Below are positions 26,279 through 34,212 of a stretch of DNA of 64,000 nucleotides, piece by piece (the first letter of the stretch is position 1; every line of letters begins with the position of its first letter). This DNA comes from CAWAHD01 sp963781785 (GTDB taxonomy: Bacteria > Planctomycetota > Planctomycetia > Isosphaerales > Isosphaeraceae). The stretch is from the NCBI GenBank assembly GCA_963781785.1, contig CAWAHD010000001.1:1178001-1242000 (forward strand), given 5' to 3'. A model generated the notes under the pieces. That model was not told the DNA's origin and searched no databases. It worked only from the letters and a program-made list of their open reading frames with translations. The translations under genes and the position numbers were made by a program.

Positions 26279-26665
26279 TCAGTGCTTTTGTGCGATCTGG
26301 ATGAGGTTGCCACAGGTGTCGTCAAGAACCGCAGTGGTGACGGGCCCCATCGCGACCGGCGGCTGTGTGAAATGCACACCCGTTTTGCGCAGCCGGTCGT
26401 ACTCGGCTTGCACGTCCTCGACACCGAACGACGTGAAGGGAATGCCATCCTCAACGAGAGCCTTCTTGAACGGCCTCGCCGCTGGGTGTTCGTCCGGCTC
26501 AAGAAGCAGTTCAACGCCGTCTGGATCGCTCGTTGAGACCACGGTTAGCCAGCGATGGTGCCCCATCGGAATGTCGGTCTTCTTCAAGAAGCCAAGCACG
26601 TCTGTGTAGAATCGCAATGCCCTTTCCTGATCGTCAACCAGGACGCTCGTGACGACGATTTTCAT
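26279..26665 (-). CDS. VOC-family (glyoxalase/bleomycin-resistance-like) protein
   Basis: 128 residues: VVTSVLVDDQERALRFYTDV, then HRWLTVVSTSDPDGVELLLE, then VHFTQPPVAMGPVTTAVLDD and CGNLIQIAQKH. This is the paired beta-alpha-beta-beta-beta fold of VOC proteins, with His/Glu metal-ligand positions. The substrate is unknown. It is translationally coupled to the upstream ArsR regulator (ATGA overlap), which likely controls it. Confidence 0.85.
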   Translation of the reverse strand: MKIVVTSVLVDDQERALRFYTDVLGFLKKTDIPMGHHRWLTVVSTSDPDGVELLLEPDEHPAARPFKKALVEDGIPFTSFGVEDVQAEYDRLRKTGVHFTQPPVAMGPVTTAVLDDTCGNLIQIAQKH

Positions 26666-26952
26666 TCTTCTCTTGCCTTTCGCTTCGCGGTTAGCCAGCG
26701 GTTCACGATCGCGTTCAACGGCGTGGTGTCGAGGTAGTGGTACTTGTAACGGCCTTCCCTCTCGGTTCTGAGCAGACCAGCAGCTTCCAGCACATCGAGG
26801 TGCTGCGAGATCGCTTGGCGGGTCAGCGTAAGGTCGTGCTTCATCGCCAAGCGAGAACAGATCTCGAACAACGTCTGACCGTCCCGCTCGCAAAGAACGT
26901 CCAGAATTGCGCGTCTCGCTTGGGCTGCCAAAGCTTCGAACACATCCGTCAT
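26662..26952 (-). CDS. ArsR-family transcriptional regulator
   Basis: The 96-residue winged-helix protein starts MTDVFEALAAQARRAILDVL and has the recognition region DLTLTRQAISQHLDVLEAAG and the wing LLRTEREGRYKYHYLDTTPL. No metal-binding ELCVCDL-type motif is present, so it is not an arsenic sensor of the classical kind. It forms an operon with the VOC gene and probably autoregulates. Confidence 0.9.
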   Translation of the reverse strand: MTDVFEALAAQARRAILDVLCERDGQTLFEICSRLAMKHDLTLTRQAISQHLDVLEAAGLLRTEREGRYKYHYLDTTPLNAIVNRWLTAKRKAREE

Positions 26953-27066
26953 GGCGAATGATAGGCAAGTCGCCGCTTGCCTGTCAAGGGCAAGGCAAAC
27001 ATTCGATACGTCAGCACACGTCCCTCCCCACCAATTCTCCCCTCATCTTGCTGTCATTTTGTGCGC

Positions 27067-27202
27067 GGGACGGAAACCGGGACGCGACGAGTATTGGCAT
27101 CTGCGCAACGTACGACAAAGCGACCGCCGCTCAGATTCCGTCCTGGTCTCGCTCATTTCGACCTCGTCCAGGAGAAACTCCTCGGGTCCCGGTTTCCGTC
27201 CC
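27067..27202. repeat. 16-bp perfect inverted repeat, 104-bp spacer
   Basis: Left arm 27067-27082 (gggacggaaaccggga) and right arm 27187-27202 (tcccggtttccgtccc) are exact reverse complements between two divergent ArsR operons. The enclosed sequence has no clear gene. It may be a small non-autonomous element or a regulatory structure. Confidence 0.6.
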
Positions 27203-27223
27203 GGGCTCCCGGTGGAGAGGGCC

Positions 27224-27251
27224 TTGACACACCCAGTATATGCATTATAGT
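27224..27251 (+). promoter_or_regulatory. Promoter of the ArsR-SRPBCC operon, apparently leaderless
   Basis: TTGACA (27224-27229) and TATAGT (27246-27251) are separated by 16 bp. Transcription would begin about 7 bp after the -10, at or next to the ATG at 27260. A 10-bp direct repeat gtatatgcat (27236-27245 and 27252-27261) overlaps the -10 and the start codon and is a candidate operator. Confidence 0.65.
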
Positions 27252-27259
27252 GTATATGC

Positions 27260-27610
27260 ATGGCAACGCAACTAGATGCCTTCCAGACCCTTGCCGACCC
27301 GACGCGCCGCCGCATCGTAGAAGCCCTGCGGCATGGCGAGCAGCAGGTCAATGACCTCGTTGCCAGGGCGGGAATTCACCAGTCCGGTGTGTCGCGGCAC
27401 CTGAGCATCCTGCACACCGCTGGCTTCGTCTCAGTGCGGCCGGAGGGACAACGGCGGCTCTACTCCCTCAAACCCGAGCGTTTCCGCGAGCTCGACAAGT
27501 GGCTGGAACAGTACCGCGAGCTCTGGGAGGCACGCCTCGACCACTTCGAAGCGGCACTCGAAAAGAAACTCAAGAAATCGAAAACCCCTCACCAGGAGCA
27601 AGGCAAATGA
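27260..27610 (+). CDS. ArsR-family transcriptional regulator
   Basis: 116 residues: MATQLDAFQTLADPTRRRIV, then VNDLVARAGIHQSGVSRHLS (recognition helix), then PEGQRRLYSLKPERFRELDK (wing and C-terminal helix). This subtype (SdpR/YczG-like) is typically paired with a downstream AHSA1/SRPBCC gene, as here. No Shine-Dalgarno sequence precedes the ATG, consistent with a leaderless message. It likely represses its own promoter. Confidence 0.92.
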   Translation: MATQLDAFQTLADPTRRRIVEALRHGEQQVNDLVARAGIHQSGVSRHLSILHTAGFVSVRPEGQRRLYSLKPERFRELDKWLEQYRELWEARLDHFEAALEKKLKKSKTPHQEQGK

Positions 27611-28119
27611 GCGACACGATCAAGAGTGCGACAGGTGCACCCAGCTCGAAAATCGTCATCGAACGGACGTACCAAGCGTCGGTGGAGGAACTCTGGGAGC
27701 TGTGGACGACGAAGGCGGGTTTCGAGTCCTGGTGGGGACCGGATGGCTTCTGTGCGGAGGTTCACGCCATCGAAGCGTGCGAAAACGGCAAGCTGCACTA
27801 TGACATGATCGCCGAGGCTCCGGAGATGATCGAGGCGATGAAGCAGATGGGCCGACCCCGCTCGCATGAAACGCGGGCCAGGTACTCCGAATTCAAACCG
27901 TACGAGCGGCTCATTCTCAACCACGTGATGGACTTCTTACCCGGAGTGAAGCCCTACGAGAGCACAATCGTCGTGCAATTCTTCCCGCTCGGCGACGCGG
28001 TGCGAATGGTCATCACGCTTCACCCGATGCACAACGATGAGTTCACGAGAATGACAGTCGAGGGTTTCACGAGCCAGCTCACGAAACTGGACAGGCGATT
28101 CCCAATCCAGCAACAGTAG
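27607..28119 (+). CDS. SRPBCC/AHSA1-family protein
   Basis: 170 residues with IVIERTYQASVEELWELWTT and KAGFESWWGPDGFCAEVHAI, the start of the AHSA1-type START-like fold. FTRMTVEGFTSQLTKLDRRF forms the long C-terminal helix. Such proteins bind hydrophobic ligands; the ligand here is unknown. It overlaps the ArsR stop by 4 bp (ATGA) and is therefore co-translated. Confidence 0.88.
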   Translation: MSDTIKSATGAPSSKIVIERTYQASVEELWELWTTKAGFESWWGPDGFCAEVHAIEACENGKLHYDMIAEAPEMIEAMKQMGRPRSHETRARYSEFKPYERLILNHVMDFLPGVKPYESTIVVQFFPLGDAVRMVITLHPMHNDEFTRMTVEGFTSQLTKLDRRFPIQQQ

Positions 28120-28148
28120 CCAGGGAAACCACTGGTATCGGGGAACGC

Positions 28149-28493
28149 ATGGCGAAGTTGATCTATTCGATGCTCACATCCCTGGACGGTTACACGGAAG
28201 ATGAGCACGGCGGCTTCGGCTGGGGTGCTCCAGAAGATGCATCAGTTCACTCGTACATTAACGAACTCGGGTCGTGATTTGGCACCTACCTCTACGGACG
28301 GAGGATGTACGAGACAATGGTCTACGGGGAAACCGCACTCAGGGTCGGTCGTGTCGATGAACTTCAAATGATCGTCTGCCCCGTGGTCGTCGGCGGAGGA
28401 AAACGGTTTTTCCCGGATGGGGTTCGCCTGGATCTGGACCTGGTCGAGGAGCGGCGGTTCCGCAATGGTGTGCTCGTTCTGCGATACTATTGA
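28149..28493 (+). pseudogene. RibD-C/DHFR-family reductase pseudogene
   Basis: The single frame reads MAKLIYSMLTSLDGYTEDEH, then YINELGS, a TGA stop at 28275-28277, then FGTYLYGRRMYETMVYGETA, and ends with DELQMIVCPVVVGGGKRFFP plus FRNGVLVLRYY. The start, GRRMYE and PVVxGGGKxFFP blocks are typical of RibD C-terminal domain proteins of about 185 residues. About 70 central residues are gone and one stop is present, so the gene is dead. Confidence 0.8.
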
Positions 28494-28505
28494 TTCCGCG
28501 GGCAA

Positions 28506-28601
28506 GTGAAGACCGGCGAGGCCATTCGCTGCCCTTTCTGCGGCGAACGGTTCGTTCCGCCGGCCGCAACCGCCCATCCACTTCAGAAGGAATCGGAGTA
28601 G
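28506..28601 (+). pseudogene. Zinc-ribbon C-terminal fragment
   Basis: A 31-codon frame from GTG 28506: VKTGEAIRCPFCGERFVPPA and on to a TAG three bases before the next ATG. It has one CPFC knuckle and no partner Cys pair. It is probably the tail of a deleted gene or a short leader frame. Confidence 0.3.
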
Positions 28602-28604
28602 GAA

Positions 28605-29294
28605 ATGGAGAGCGACCCGTCTCGCCGAGTCGACGGAAAACCCCGTACCGCCATCAAGGTCTTGGTAACCGTCCTCGCTGTTTGCGGCCTGCTTGCCATC
28701 CTGGCCTGCGGCGGCATCGGCTTTCTGATCTACCGGCTCCTGGCGCCGACATCCTTCCCCGCGCAGACGGAAGATTATGCGGAAGCGTGCAAGCAGTTCC
28801 GCACCCGGTTGGTGCACCAGGGACCGGCTCCACAACCTGGGGGGCCTGAGGCACCGCCTCCCGGGGTTGAGGAGCTCGAATATCAATCCGGCGGCCTTCG
28901 CCTCAAGGCCTGGGTGAATCGACAGCCGGGCGAACAGAAGAAACCCGCGGTTCTTTTTCTCCACGGCGGCTTTGCGTTCGCGCCCGAAGACTGGGACCAA
29001 AGCCAGCCTTTTCGCAATGCCGGCGAGGAAATCATCCCGTTCGACCGCAATGATCCGCGAGAGTTCCAGATGCGTTCATCCCTGGCATTCCCGCAAAGCT
29101 TCAAATGCCCGGTGCGATTGTACTTCGGGAACCAGGAGATATTTTTCCGGATGAGCAGTCAAGAGACGGCCCGGCAAGCCAAGTCCGCCGGCCTGAACGT
29201 GGAGGCGGTCAGCGTCGACGGTGACCATTTTACTGCCGTGGCTGAGGAACTACGGCACTGCATTGCGTTCTTCAGGCAAAATGCCCACGACTGA
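28605..29294 (+). CDS. Alpha/beta-hydrolase-like membrane-anchored protein lacking the nucleophile region
   Basis: The 229-residue product has one N-terminal helix (VLVTVLAVCGLLAILACGGI), the first strand and oxyanion region of an S9-like hydrolase (QKKPAVLFLHGGFAFAPEDW) and then the final part (DPREFQMRSSLAFPQSFKCP, LYFGNQEIFF, GDHFTAVAEELRHCIAFFRQ) with the catalytic His. The segment that should carry GxSxGG is absent: FRNAG is joined directly to EEIIPFDRND. The protein cannot be catalytic as written, though the frame is open. Confidence 0.65.
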   Translation: MESDPSRRVDGKPRTAIKVLVTVLAVCGLLAILACGGIGFLIYRLLAPTSFPAQTEDYAEACKQFRTRLVHQGPAPQPGGPEAPPPGVEELEYQSGGLRLKAWVNRQPGEQKKPAVLFLHGGFAFAPEDWDQSQPFRNAGEEIIPFDRNDPREFQMRSSLAFPQSFKCPVRLYFGNQEIFFRMSSQETARQAKSAGLNVEAVSVDGDHFTAVAEELRHCIAFFRQNAHD

Positions 29295-29344
29295 GACCCT
29301 CCTGCATTGGCTCACGCCGAGTGATCCGCGTCAGGCATCGGAAA

Positions 29345-29526
29345 CGCTTACGGGGCGGAGGCTCGCGGCCCCTGCCACACCACCCTGGGCACATCCCGCC
29401 CCGACACGCTATCCTAGGGATGCGGTTCCGCACGTCGGATCGCGGCCACCCGCGAACAGTCGCGGGCGAGCTCTGCCCTTCCTTCCTTGAACCGAGCCCC
29501 AGGCTCCCGAAAGGAGAATGCCGCAT
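29345..29526. repeat. 180-bp dispersed repeat, copy 1 (5' leader of the methyltransferase)
   Basis: The stretch from cgcttacgg through gaggctcgcggcccctgcc and cgccccgacacgctatcct to gaaaggagaatgc recurs at 37160-37340. It contains a hairpin (cccgcga-acag-tcgcggg, about 29449-29465) and ends in a Shine-Dalgarno-like aaaggag. It could be a mobile regulatory repeat or a structured RNA leader. Confidence 0.7.
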
Positions 29527-30354
29527 GAAATCCAACCAGACCAGATCTCGCCCGATGTCCGGTCGACGCTCGAACAGATCAGGCGTCTCCAGACCGATCG
29601 CGCGCACCGGGATGCGCGCCGGGCGTTCTTCGTAGAGGGCGTGAGACACGTCGTCCATGCCATCGAGAGCGGCTTCCATGTCGAGACGCTCGTCTACAGC
29701 GAGAAGCTCCTCATCGTACCGATCGCCCGCAGGCTGGTCCGCGACCGATGCCGGACGGGCACCCCGACGCTTCACGTCTCTCCCGAGGTCTTCCGCCAGG
29801 TTTCCACGACGCCTCGCGCCTCTGGCATGGGCGCCGTCGTCTCCCAGCGGTGGTCGCCGCTCTTCGGCGCTTCGCCGAGGGCGGGTCTGTGCTGGGTCGT
29901 GCTGGAGGCGGTCCGGTCCGCGGGGAACCTCGGCAGCCTGATCCGGACCTCCGAGGCCATCGGAGGCGCCGGGTTCATCCTGGTGGGGCCCCGGATCGAC
30001 CCCTTTGACCCCGCGGTCGTCCGTGCCTCGATGGGGGCGTTGTTCGAGCAGACCTTCATCCGGACGAACGACCGCAGCCTCCGGAACTGGGTCCGCCGCC
30101 ATCGCTGTCGCTTGATCGGGGCCTCGCCCGACGGGTCGGCCGATCTGCACCGCTTCGACTACCCCCGCCCGACGATCCTCGTTCTTGGCGAGGAGCGCCG
30201 GGGGCTCTCGCCGCTGTTGCGCGACCTGTGCACGGACCTCGTCCGCATCCCGATGGTCGGCGTCTCCGACTCGCTGAATCTCGCCGTGGCGGGAAGCCTG
30301 CTGCTGTACGAGGTCTATCGGGCCCGGTCAGTCCGACCTGGCAGGTCGCCCTGA
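29518..30354 (+). CDS. TrmH/SpoU-family RNA 2'-O-methyltransferase
   Basis: The 278-residue product has an N-terminal substrate-binding domain (ARRAFFVEGVRHVVHAIESG) and the SPOUT knot motifs: LEAVRSAGNLGSLIRTSEAI (motif 1), ILVLGEERRGLSPLLRD (motif 2) and IPMVGVSDSLNLAVAGSLLL (motif 3). It would methylate ribose in rRNA or tRNA using S-adenosylmethionine; the target is not clear. The ATG at 29518 lies only 1 base after AGGAG, so the true start may be a little downstream. Its 5' leader is the dispersed 180-bp repeat. Confidence 0.9.
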   Translation: MPHEIQPDQISPDVRSTLEQIRRLQTDRAHRDARRAFFVEGVRHVVHAIESGFHVETLVYSEKLLIVPIARRLVRDRCRTGTPTLHVSPEVFRQVSTTPRASGMGAVVSQRWSPLFGASPRAGLCWVVLEAVRSAGNLGSLIRTSEAIGGAGFILVGPRIDPFDPAVVRASMGALFEQTFIRTNDRSLRNWVRRHRCRLIGASPDGSADLHRFDYPRPTILVLGEERRGLSPLLRDLCTDLVRIPMVGVSDSLNLAVAGSLLLYEVYRARSVRPGRSP

Positions 30355-30695
30355 CGGCGAGTGAAGTCACGTCACCCATTCGCGGGCGGCGGGGATGCAG
30401 CGAGGGGCGCCGAAATGGCCGGTGCCGATCCGCGTGTCAACCCGCGAGGGTTCGCCCGTTCGACCCTGGTGCGACGGCCGCCGCGGCGCGGTATCACTTG
30501 GAAGCTGGCGAGCATCCGAATCATGGATGTCTGACAACGACCAGATGCTTGACTTACAAATGTCCGATGTGTAAAGGAAGAATATCCCCAACGCAGCGAC
30601 GAAACCCGAGACGTTGTTTCAGGACTTACGTCAAATTGCCGGTGTAAAAGCCTCGATTGGTATCGAGAATTGACGGTCTTTCAGAGGCCCGCACG
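30355..30695. other. Non-coding stretch
   Basis: About 340 bp with no convincing gene, hairpin terminator or repeat. Confidence 0.4.
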
Positions 30696-31028
30696 ATGCC
30701 CGCGAGAACGAGGGGGCGAGCGAAGTTCGACTTCAATGGCCGCCAATTCGTCTGGTGGATCGACGGGGATTATTGGCTTCGCATCGCCTCTGCGGACAAG
30801 CGCTTTGTGGTCGCATTCGCCTTGGGGCGTGCCTCGGACCAGGTGCCGATCCTCGCGGTTCACGGCCCGGAATTCCTCGGCCTACCGCCTGCGCCGCGCC
30901 CTGCCTACTTGGTCGTACCGGAGCCACGCGGGCAATCGATGGGTGCGTGGGTTGAAGAATTGCTGACCTGGTCCTTCAGTCCACGACACAATTTGGTGCT
31001 GTCCCAAGTCCCGCCACGGTTCCCGTAG
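30696..31028 (+). CDS. Small conserved planctomycete protein of unknown function
   Basis: 110 residues: MPARTRGRAKFDFNGRQFVW, then WIDGDYWLRIASADKRFVVA, then RPAYLVVPEPRGQSMGAWVE and a short end. The strand-rich first half (FxFNGRxFVWWIDGDxWLRI) is one I recall from planctomycete genomes without function. No signal peptide is present. The ATG at 30696 is chosen over 30657 because the conserved part starts there. Confidence 0.55.
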   Translation: MPARTRGRAKFDFNGRQFVWWIDGDYWLRIASADKRFVVAFALGRASDQVPILAVHGPEFLGLPPAPRPAYLVVPEPRGQSMGAWVEELLTWSFSPRHNLVLSQVPPRFP

Positions 31029-31715
31029 GTCCGGCGCCATCCGACAGGTTGAGCAAGCTGTGAAGAATGAATCAGTCATTAGGCTTGCCGTTCCGTCTGA
31101 CCCAGCTACCGGCCATGCGACTACCCCGGATGGCGGCGCGGCGGTGGATGGTTCTCATCGCCGTCGTGGCAGTCGATCTCACGTTGATCGTCCAGCGAGC
31201 CTCGCACCCCCTGGTGACCCATCGCCTACTTCGGTACCCTGGCGGTCGTCGTTCTCTCGCCCGAAATGCTCCTACTCTTGATGCTCAGTGCCGACGATTG
31301 AAGGCTCGGATCAGCGTGGTATCGTGTTAACTGCGATTCATGATCGACACTTTCCATGTGACCGGCGGTAAGGCCCACTAAGGGATGAGAATGGACGGCA
31401 ACCGCGGAGCGTAACCTGATGATGGAGAGGTTCTGCGAAAACGCCCGACGAGCAGTCAAGGTCGCGTTCCGGCACGAGCAATCGGTATCCGAGCGTGAGC
31501 TGGTCGCGGCGCTGGCCGGGCAGAGGGGCGTGGCGCAACGTCTGCTTGGAGACTCCGGGCCGTTGCCCAGCGGTTGCGCACCGGCGGCTAGCAGTCGGGC
31601 GCGGCGACCTCAGCCCGCCCCGTGTGATGGAAGCGCTGAATGATAGTCGGCCCGGACACCTGGGCTCGGAAGAGAGCGGGAACCCGGTACGGGTGGACTA
31701 GCTGAGGGCGACGCG
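31029..31715. other. Mostly non-coding stretch with one possible gene fragment
   Basis: About 690 bp. The only protein-like piece is at 31422-31643; the rest shows no supportable gene. Confidence 0.4.
31422..31643 (+). pseudogene. Possible Clp N-domain fragment
   Basis: From ATG 31422: MERFCENARRAVKVAFRHEQ then ELVAALAGQRGVAQRLLGDS. The pattern MxERFxExARRAVxxAxxE, later followed by LxALAxxxxGVAxxxL, resembles the ClpA/ClpC N-terminal repeat. The rest is not protein-like. Low confidence. Confidence 0.3.
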
Positions 31716-32699
31716 ATGGCGTCAGTCGAGATCGAATCGCAGCCCTGGACTGTGACGCTCCGGGAAGTCCCCTGGAAGGGAAAAGACGTGGCGATCGGCA
31801 TTGCGCCGGTCATTTTGGGGTTGGCAACTCCCTACCTACTCAGCCGTTCGATCGAACGCTCGCTACCGCATTGGTTGTGGATACCAGCCAGCTTCGTACT
31901 GCTGGCCTGGATGTTTGCCTTCCCGCTCTGGGTAGCCGGCCGCCGCCTCGGTATTCCCTCCATCCCGAAGCCTCGCCGCGTCCTTATCGAGGCGTTGATC
32001 GCTGCACCCGCCGCCATCTTCGTCATCGCCACACTGTCCGTCGTGACGAATGTGTTGTCGCAGTTCATGAACCAGGGCACATCATCGAGCCCGTTCGAGG
32101 CGATTGCGGCGGCGCCGGAACGTTATCAGTTGATCGCTCTCATTATCATGGCCATCGTAGCTGCCCCTCTGGCAGAGGAGGTTTTCTTCCGTGGGATGGT
32201 CTATAACGCGCTCAGACGGCGGATGCACTTCGTCTTCGCCGGCTTACTTCAGGCAGTGGTGTTCGGCTTCTGGCATCCCTTCGATCTCACCCAGCGTCTG
32301 ATGATCTCGACGGTCGGCTTTTGTCTCGCTCTCTTGTACGAGTGGAGGAAGAGTCTGGTCTCGCCCGTCCTGTTGCACTCGCTGACCAATGGAATATCGC
32401 TAGGAATGTTGCTTTTCACGCTCGCGGTGGCGGCGAACGCGCCGGTCCTCGGAATTCGGGGCGACCTTCACGATAAAGGTTGTCTGCTCACAGAAGTGGT
32501 GCCAGGAGGAGCGGCCGAGGAAGCTGGTCTGCGCGTTGGCGATGTGATTGTAGCCGCGGGCGAAAACTCTGTGAGGAATCTGCATGACGTCGTCCTCATC
32601 ATGCGTATGAAGAAGATCGGTGACAGAATCCCGGTGTGGTTCATCCGTGACGGCAAGCAATTTCAGGCCGAGGCGGTATTGAAGTCGCGACCGAAGTAA
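31716..32699 (+). CDS. CPBP-family intramembrane protease with C-terminal PDZ domain
   Basis: 327 residues. Six or more membrane helices carry the CPBP motifs: EEVFFRG at residues 154-160, then FGFWHPFD near 183-190, and LLHSLTN near 218. These supply the Glu-Glu and His residues of the Rce1/CAAX-type active site. From about residue 245 there is a PDZ domain (TEVVPGGAAEEAGLRVGDVI, then IGDRIPVWFIRDGKQFQAEA). It probably cleaves membrane substrates recognised by the PDZ. Start at ATG 31716; no operon partner is evident. Confidence 0.85.
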   Translation: MASVEIESQPWTVTLREVPWKGKDVAIGIAPVILGLATPYLLSRSIERSLPHWLWIPASFVLLAWMFAFPLWVAGRRLGIPSIPKPRRVLIEALIAAPAAIFVIATLSVVTNVLSQFMNQGTSSSPFEAIAAAPERYQLIALIIMAIVAAPLAEEVFFRGMVYNALRRRMHFVFAGLLQAVVFGFWHPFDLTQRLMISTVGFCLALLYEWRKSLVSPVLLHSLTNGISLGMLLFTLAVAANAPVLGIRGDLHDKGCLLTEVVPGGAAEEAGLRVGDVIVAAGENSVRNLHDVVLIMRMKKIGDRIPVWFIRDGKQFQAEAVLKSRPK

Positions 32700-32789
32700 C
32701 GACAACGCCGCCGCCAGGTCGTCAAAGCGGGGGGGCGTCTTGGCATTCTCTGCCTTCTCCTGGGTCCTTACGGAGGGCTCTGCATCGGG

Positions 32790-32993
32790 GTGGCCATGTT
32801 ACTTTGCACAGGGTTAATCCAGTCCAAAGTGGCCGTTCCACTGGTCATGTTCTCGGTCCTTCTGGGGGCAGTCGCAGGCATCGTAGGTGGTGTGCTCGGA
32901 ATGGCTGGCGTTACGATGGCCGCTTGGATAAAGACTATGGTCGTTTGGATAAAGACAAATAAGAACGTTAATTATTTAATAGCTGATTTATAG
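32790..32993 (+). CDS. Small hydrophobic protein, possibly a fragment
   Basis: 67 residues with a hydrophobic core (MFSVLLGAVAGIVGGVLGMA) that could form one or two membrane helices. The open frame continues upstream with another hydrophobic stretch (RLGILCLLLGPYGGLCIGVA) but lacks a start codon, so the real gene may be longer or truncated. The 3' end is AT-rich compared with the surroundings. No family recognised. Confidence 0.35.
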   Translation: MAMLLCTGLIQSKVAVPLVMFSVLLGAVAGIVGGVLGMAGVTMAAWIKTMVVWIKTNKNVNYLIADL

Positions 32994-33112
32994 TTCATGC
33001 GATGTGCCTCGGGGTGCTCAGGGAGGCCCCGTTCGCGTCTGCCGGCGGAATGTCACGGCTTCTTCTGCGGTGGCGTGAAGGGCGTCATCCACCAGCCGGC
33101 TGCCAGCACCAG

Positions 33113-33231
33113 ATTCCGGGTGTCTGGCTTCCCCCGCGCCGTGCTACGGTTGCCGGCACCTGGATCGTGGGTGTGTGACTTCGCCGGAAGCGTCCTAATC
33201 CATCCTGACGGGCGGGACGCCCGTCCCCCAG
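33113..33231. repeat. Dispersed repeat B, copy 1 (with hairpin)
   Basis: A unit running gtgctacggttgccggcacc to cgggacgcccgtcccccag is shared with 45519-45609; its 5' part is shared with 37340-37410. A hairpin gacgggcg-gga-cgcccgtc lies at 33207-33225. It abuts the 3' end of the minus-strand gene at 33237. Confidence 0.75.
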
Positions 33232-33236
33232 AATGC

Positions 33237-33632
33237 CTACGCGTCCGCCGGGTCAGGTACACGTCTCACTTCCAACCGCTGTGCGCTGGGAGTATTGACG
33301 AACGCCACACGAACGACCGTCGGCGGGGGTCCCTTGACGGTCAGCAGACCTTCTCCGCCGTACGGGGTGACAGCGTTTGGGCTGTATTCGTTACAGAGGG
33401 CGGCGATGCGAGCCAGGATCGTCCGGAAGGCGGCGGGCGCCAGAGGCACCAGTGCCTCCTTTGTCTCCCCGTTGACGGTCCAGTTGCAAACGAACCGGTT
33501 GCCGACCCGCTTGAATTCCACGTCGCTGTCGACGCACGCCTCAAGTAACTGATCGGTCAACCCGACGATGCCGCCTTGCGTCGGCGCGAAAGCACGTCGC
33601 AGGCAATCCTCGGCCGCTTGGGATGGGATCAC
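33237..33632 (-). CDS. Conserved hypothetical protein
   Basis: 131 residues from GTG 33632: IPSQAAEDCLRRAFAPTQGG, then DSDVEFKRVGNRFVCNWTVN, then PLAPAAFRTILARIAALCNE and TVVRVAFVNTPSAQRLEVRR. It looks like a complete small alpha/beta protein; no family recognised. Its GTG start overlaps the stop of the upstream HGTT gene by 4 bp (GTGA), so the two form a coupled pair. Its end abuts dispersed repeat B. Confidence 0.55.
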   Translation of the reverse strand: MIPSQAAEDCLRRAFAPTQGGIVGLTDQLLEACVDSDVEFKRVGNRFVCNWTVNGETKEALVPLAPAAFRTILARIAALCNEYSPNAVTPYGGEGLLTVKGPPPTVVRVAFVNTPSAQRLEVRRVPDPADA

Positions 33633-34046
33633 GGCACACCTCGGATCTCTTTCACGAGCGACCCCCACCTCGCCAACAGGCTGTCGAGCGCGGGCCCCGG
33701 GTCGAACTGGACGACCCCGCCGCAGAGTGCGACGAGTTCCGCTACGTCCGCGCCTTCATCATACTCGATCAAGCCCGCGTAGAGGGACAGGTGTTCGACC
33801 GCCGCCATACGCACCACGTCGTCCGGTACATCGACCGCGAGGACCGCCGGGCCGAGTTCGTTCGGGAAAGCGGTCGCCTTCCCTCGGGCATAGGCCAGGG
33901 GGTCACCAACAGCGGACGCCGTGCCCTCGGTGGTGAACGAGAAGTTCTCGGCGATGCCTTGCCCTCCCGGCTCAACGAAAGTGATATCGGGGCCGTGCTG
34001 AACAATGCTGTCCGCCCGCGCGAGTCGTTCCGTGCAGCAGCCACAT
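33629..34046 (-). CDS. Small HGTT-motif protein (ADP-ribosyl/phosphotransferase-like?), frameshifted
   Basis: From ATG 34046 the frame reads MWLLHGTTRA. The remainder, in another frame, reads RADSIVQHGPDITFVEPGGQ, then GDPLAYARGKATAFPNELGP, and ends LARWGSLVKEIRGVP. Joining them needs a one-base change in cgactcgcgcgggcgg (about 34015). The HGTTRARAxSIxxHG start resembles the NAD-binding start of DarT/KptA-like folds, but that is only a suggestion. It is coupled to 33237-33632. Confidence 0.5.
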
Positions 34047-34154
34047 GAGACTCACTCCCAGAACGGACTGCGCAGCGTGAACGTCCGAACTCCGTCGCCC
34101 GTCTCCGGTTCGCTTTGCTACCGCGACCCGGGAGTGCCGCCACCCGCACAAGCC

Positions 34155-34212
34155 GAACGATCAAGCTCAGCGGTTCTGCGCAGCGGGGTCCGGTCCATCG
34201 CCTCGTCAGGAG
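34155..34212 (-). other. Possible short degenerate attC-like site
   Basis: On the minus strand, after the 34206 stop, the sequence ends cgctgagcttgatcgttcgg, like the right arm of the other attC-like sites. The left arm is poor. Listed as tentative. Confidence 0.3.
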
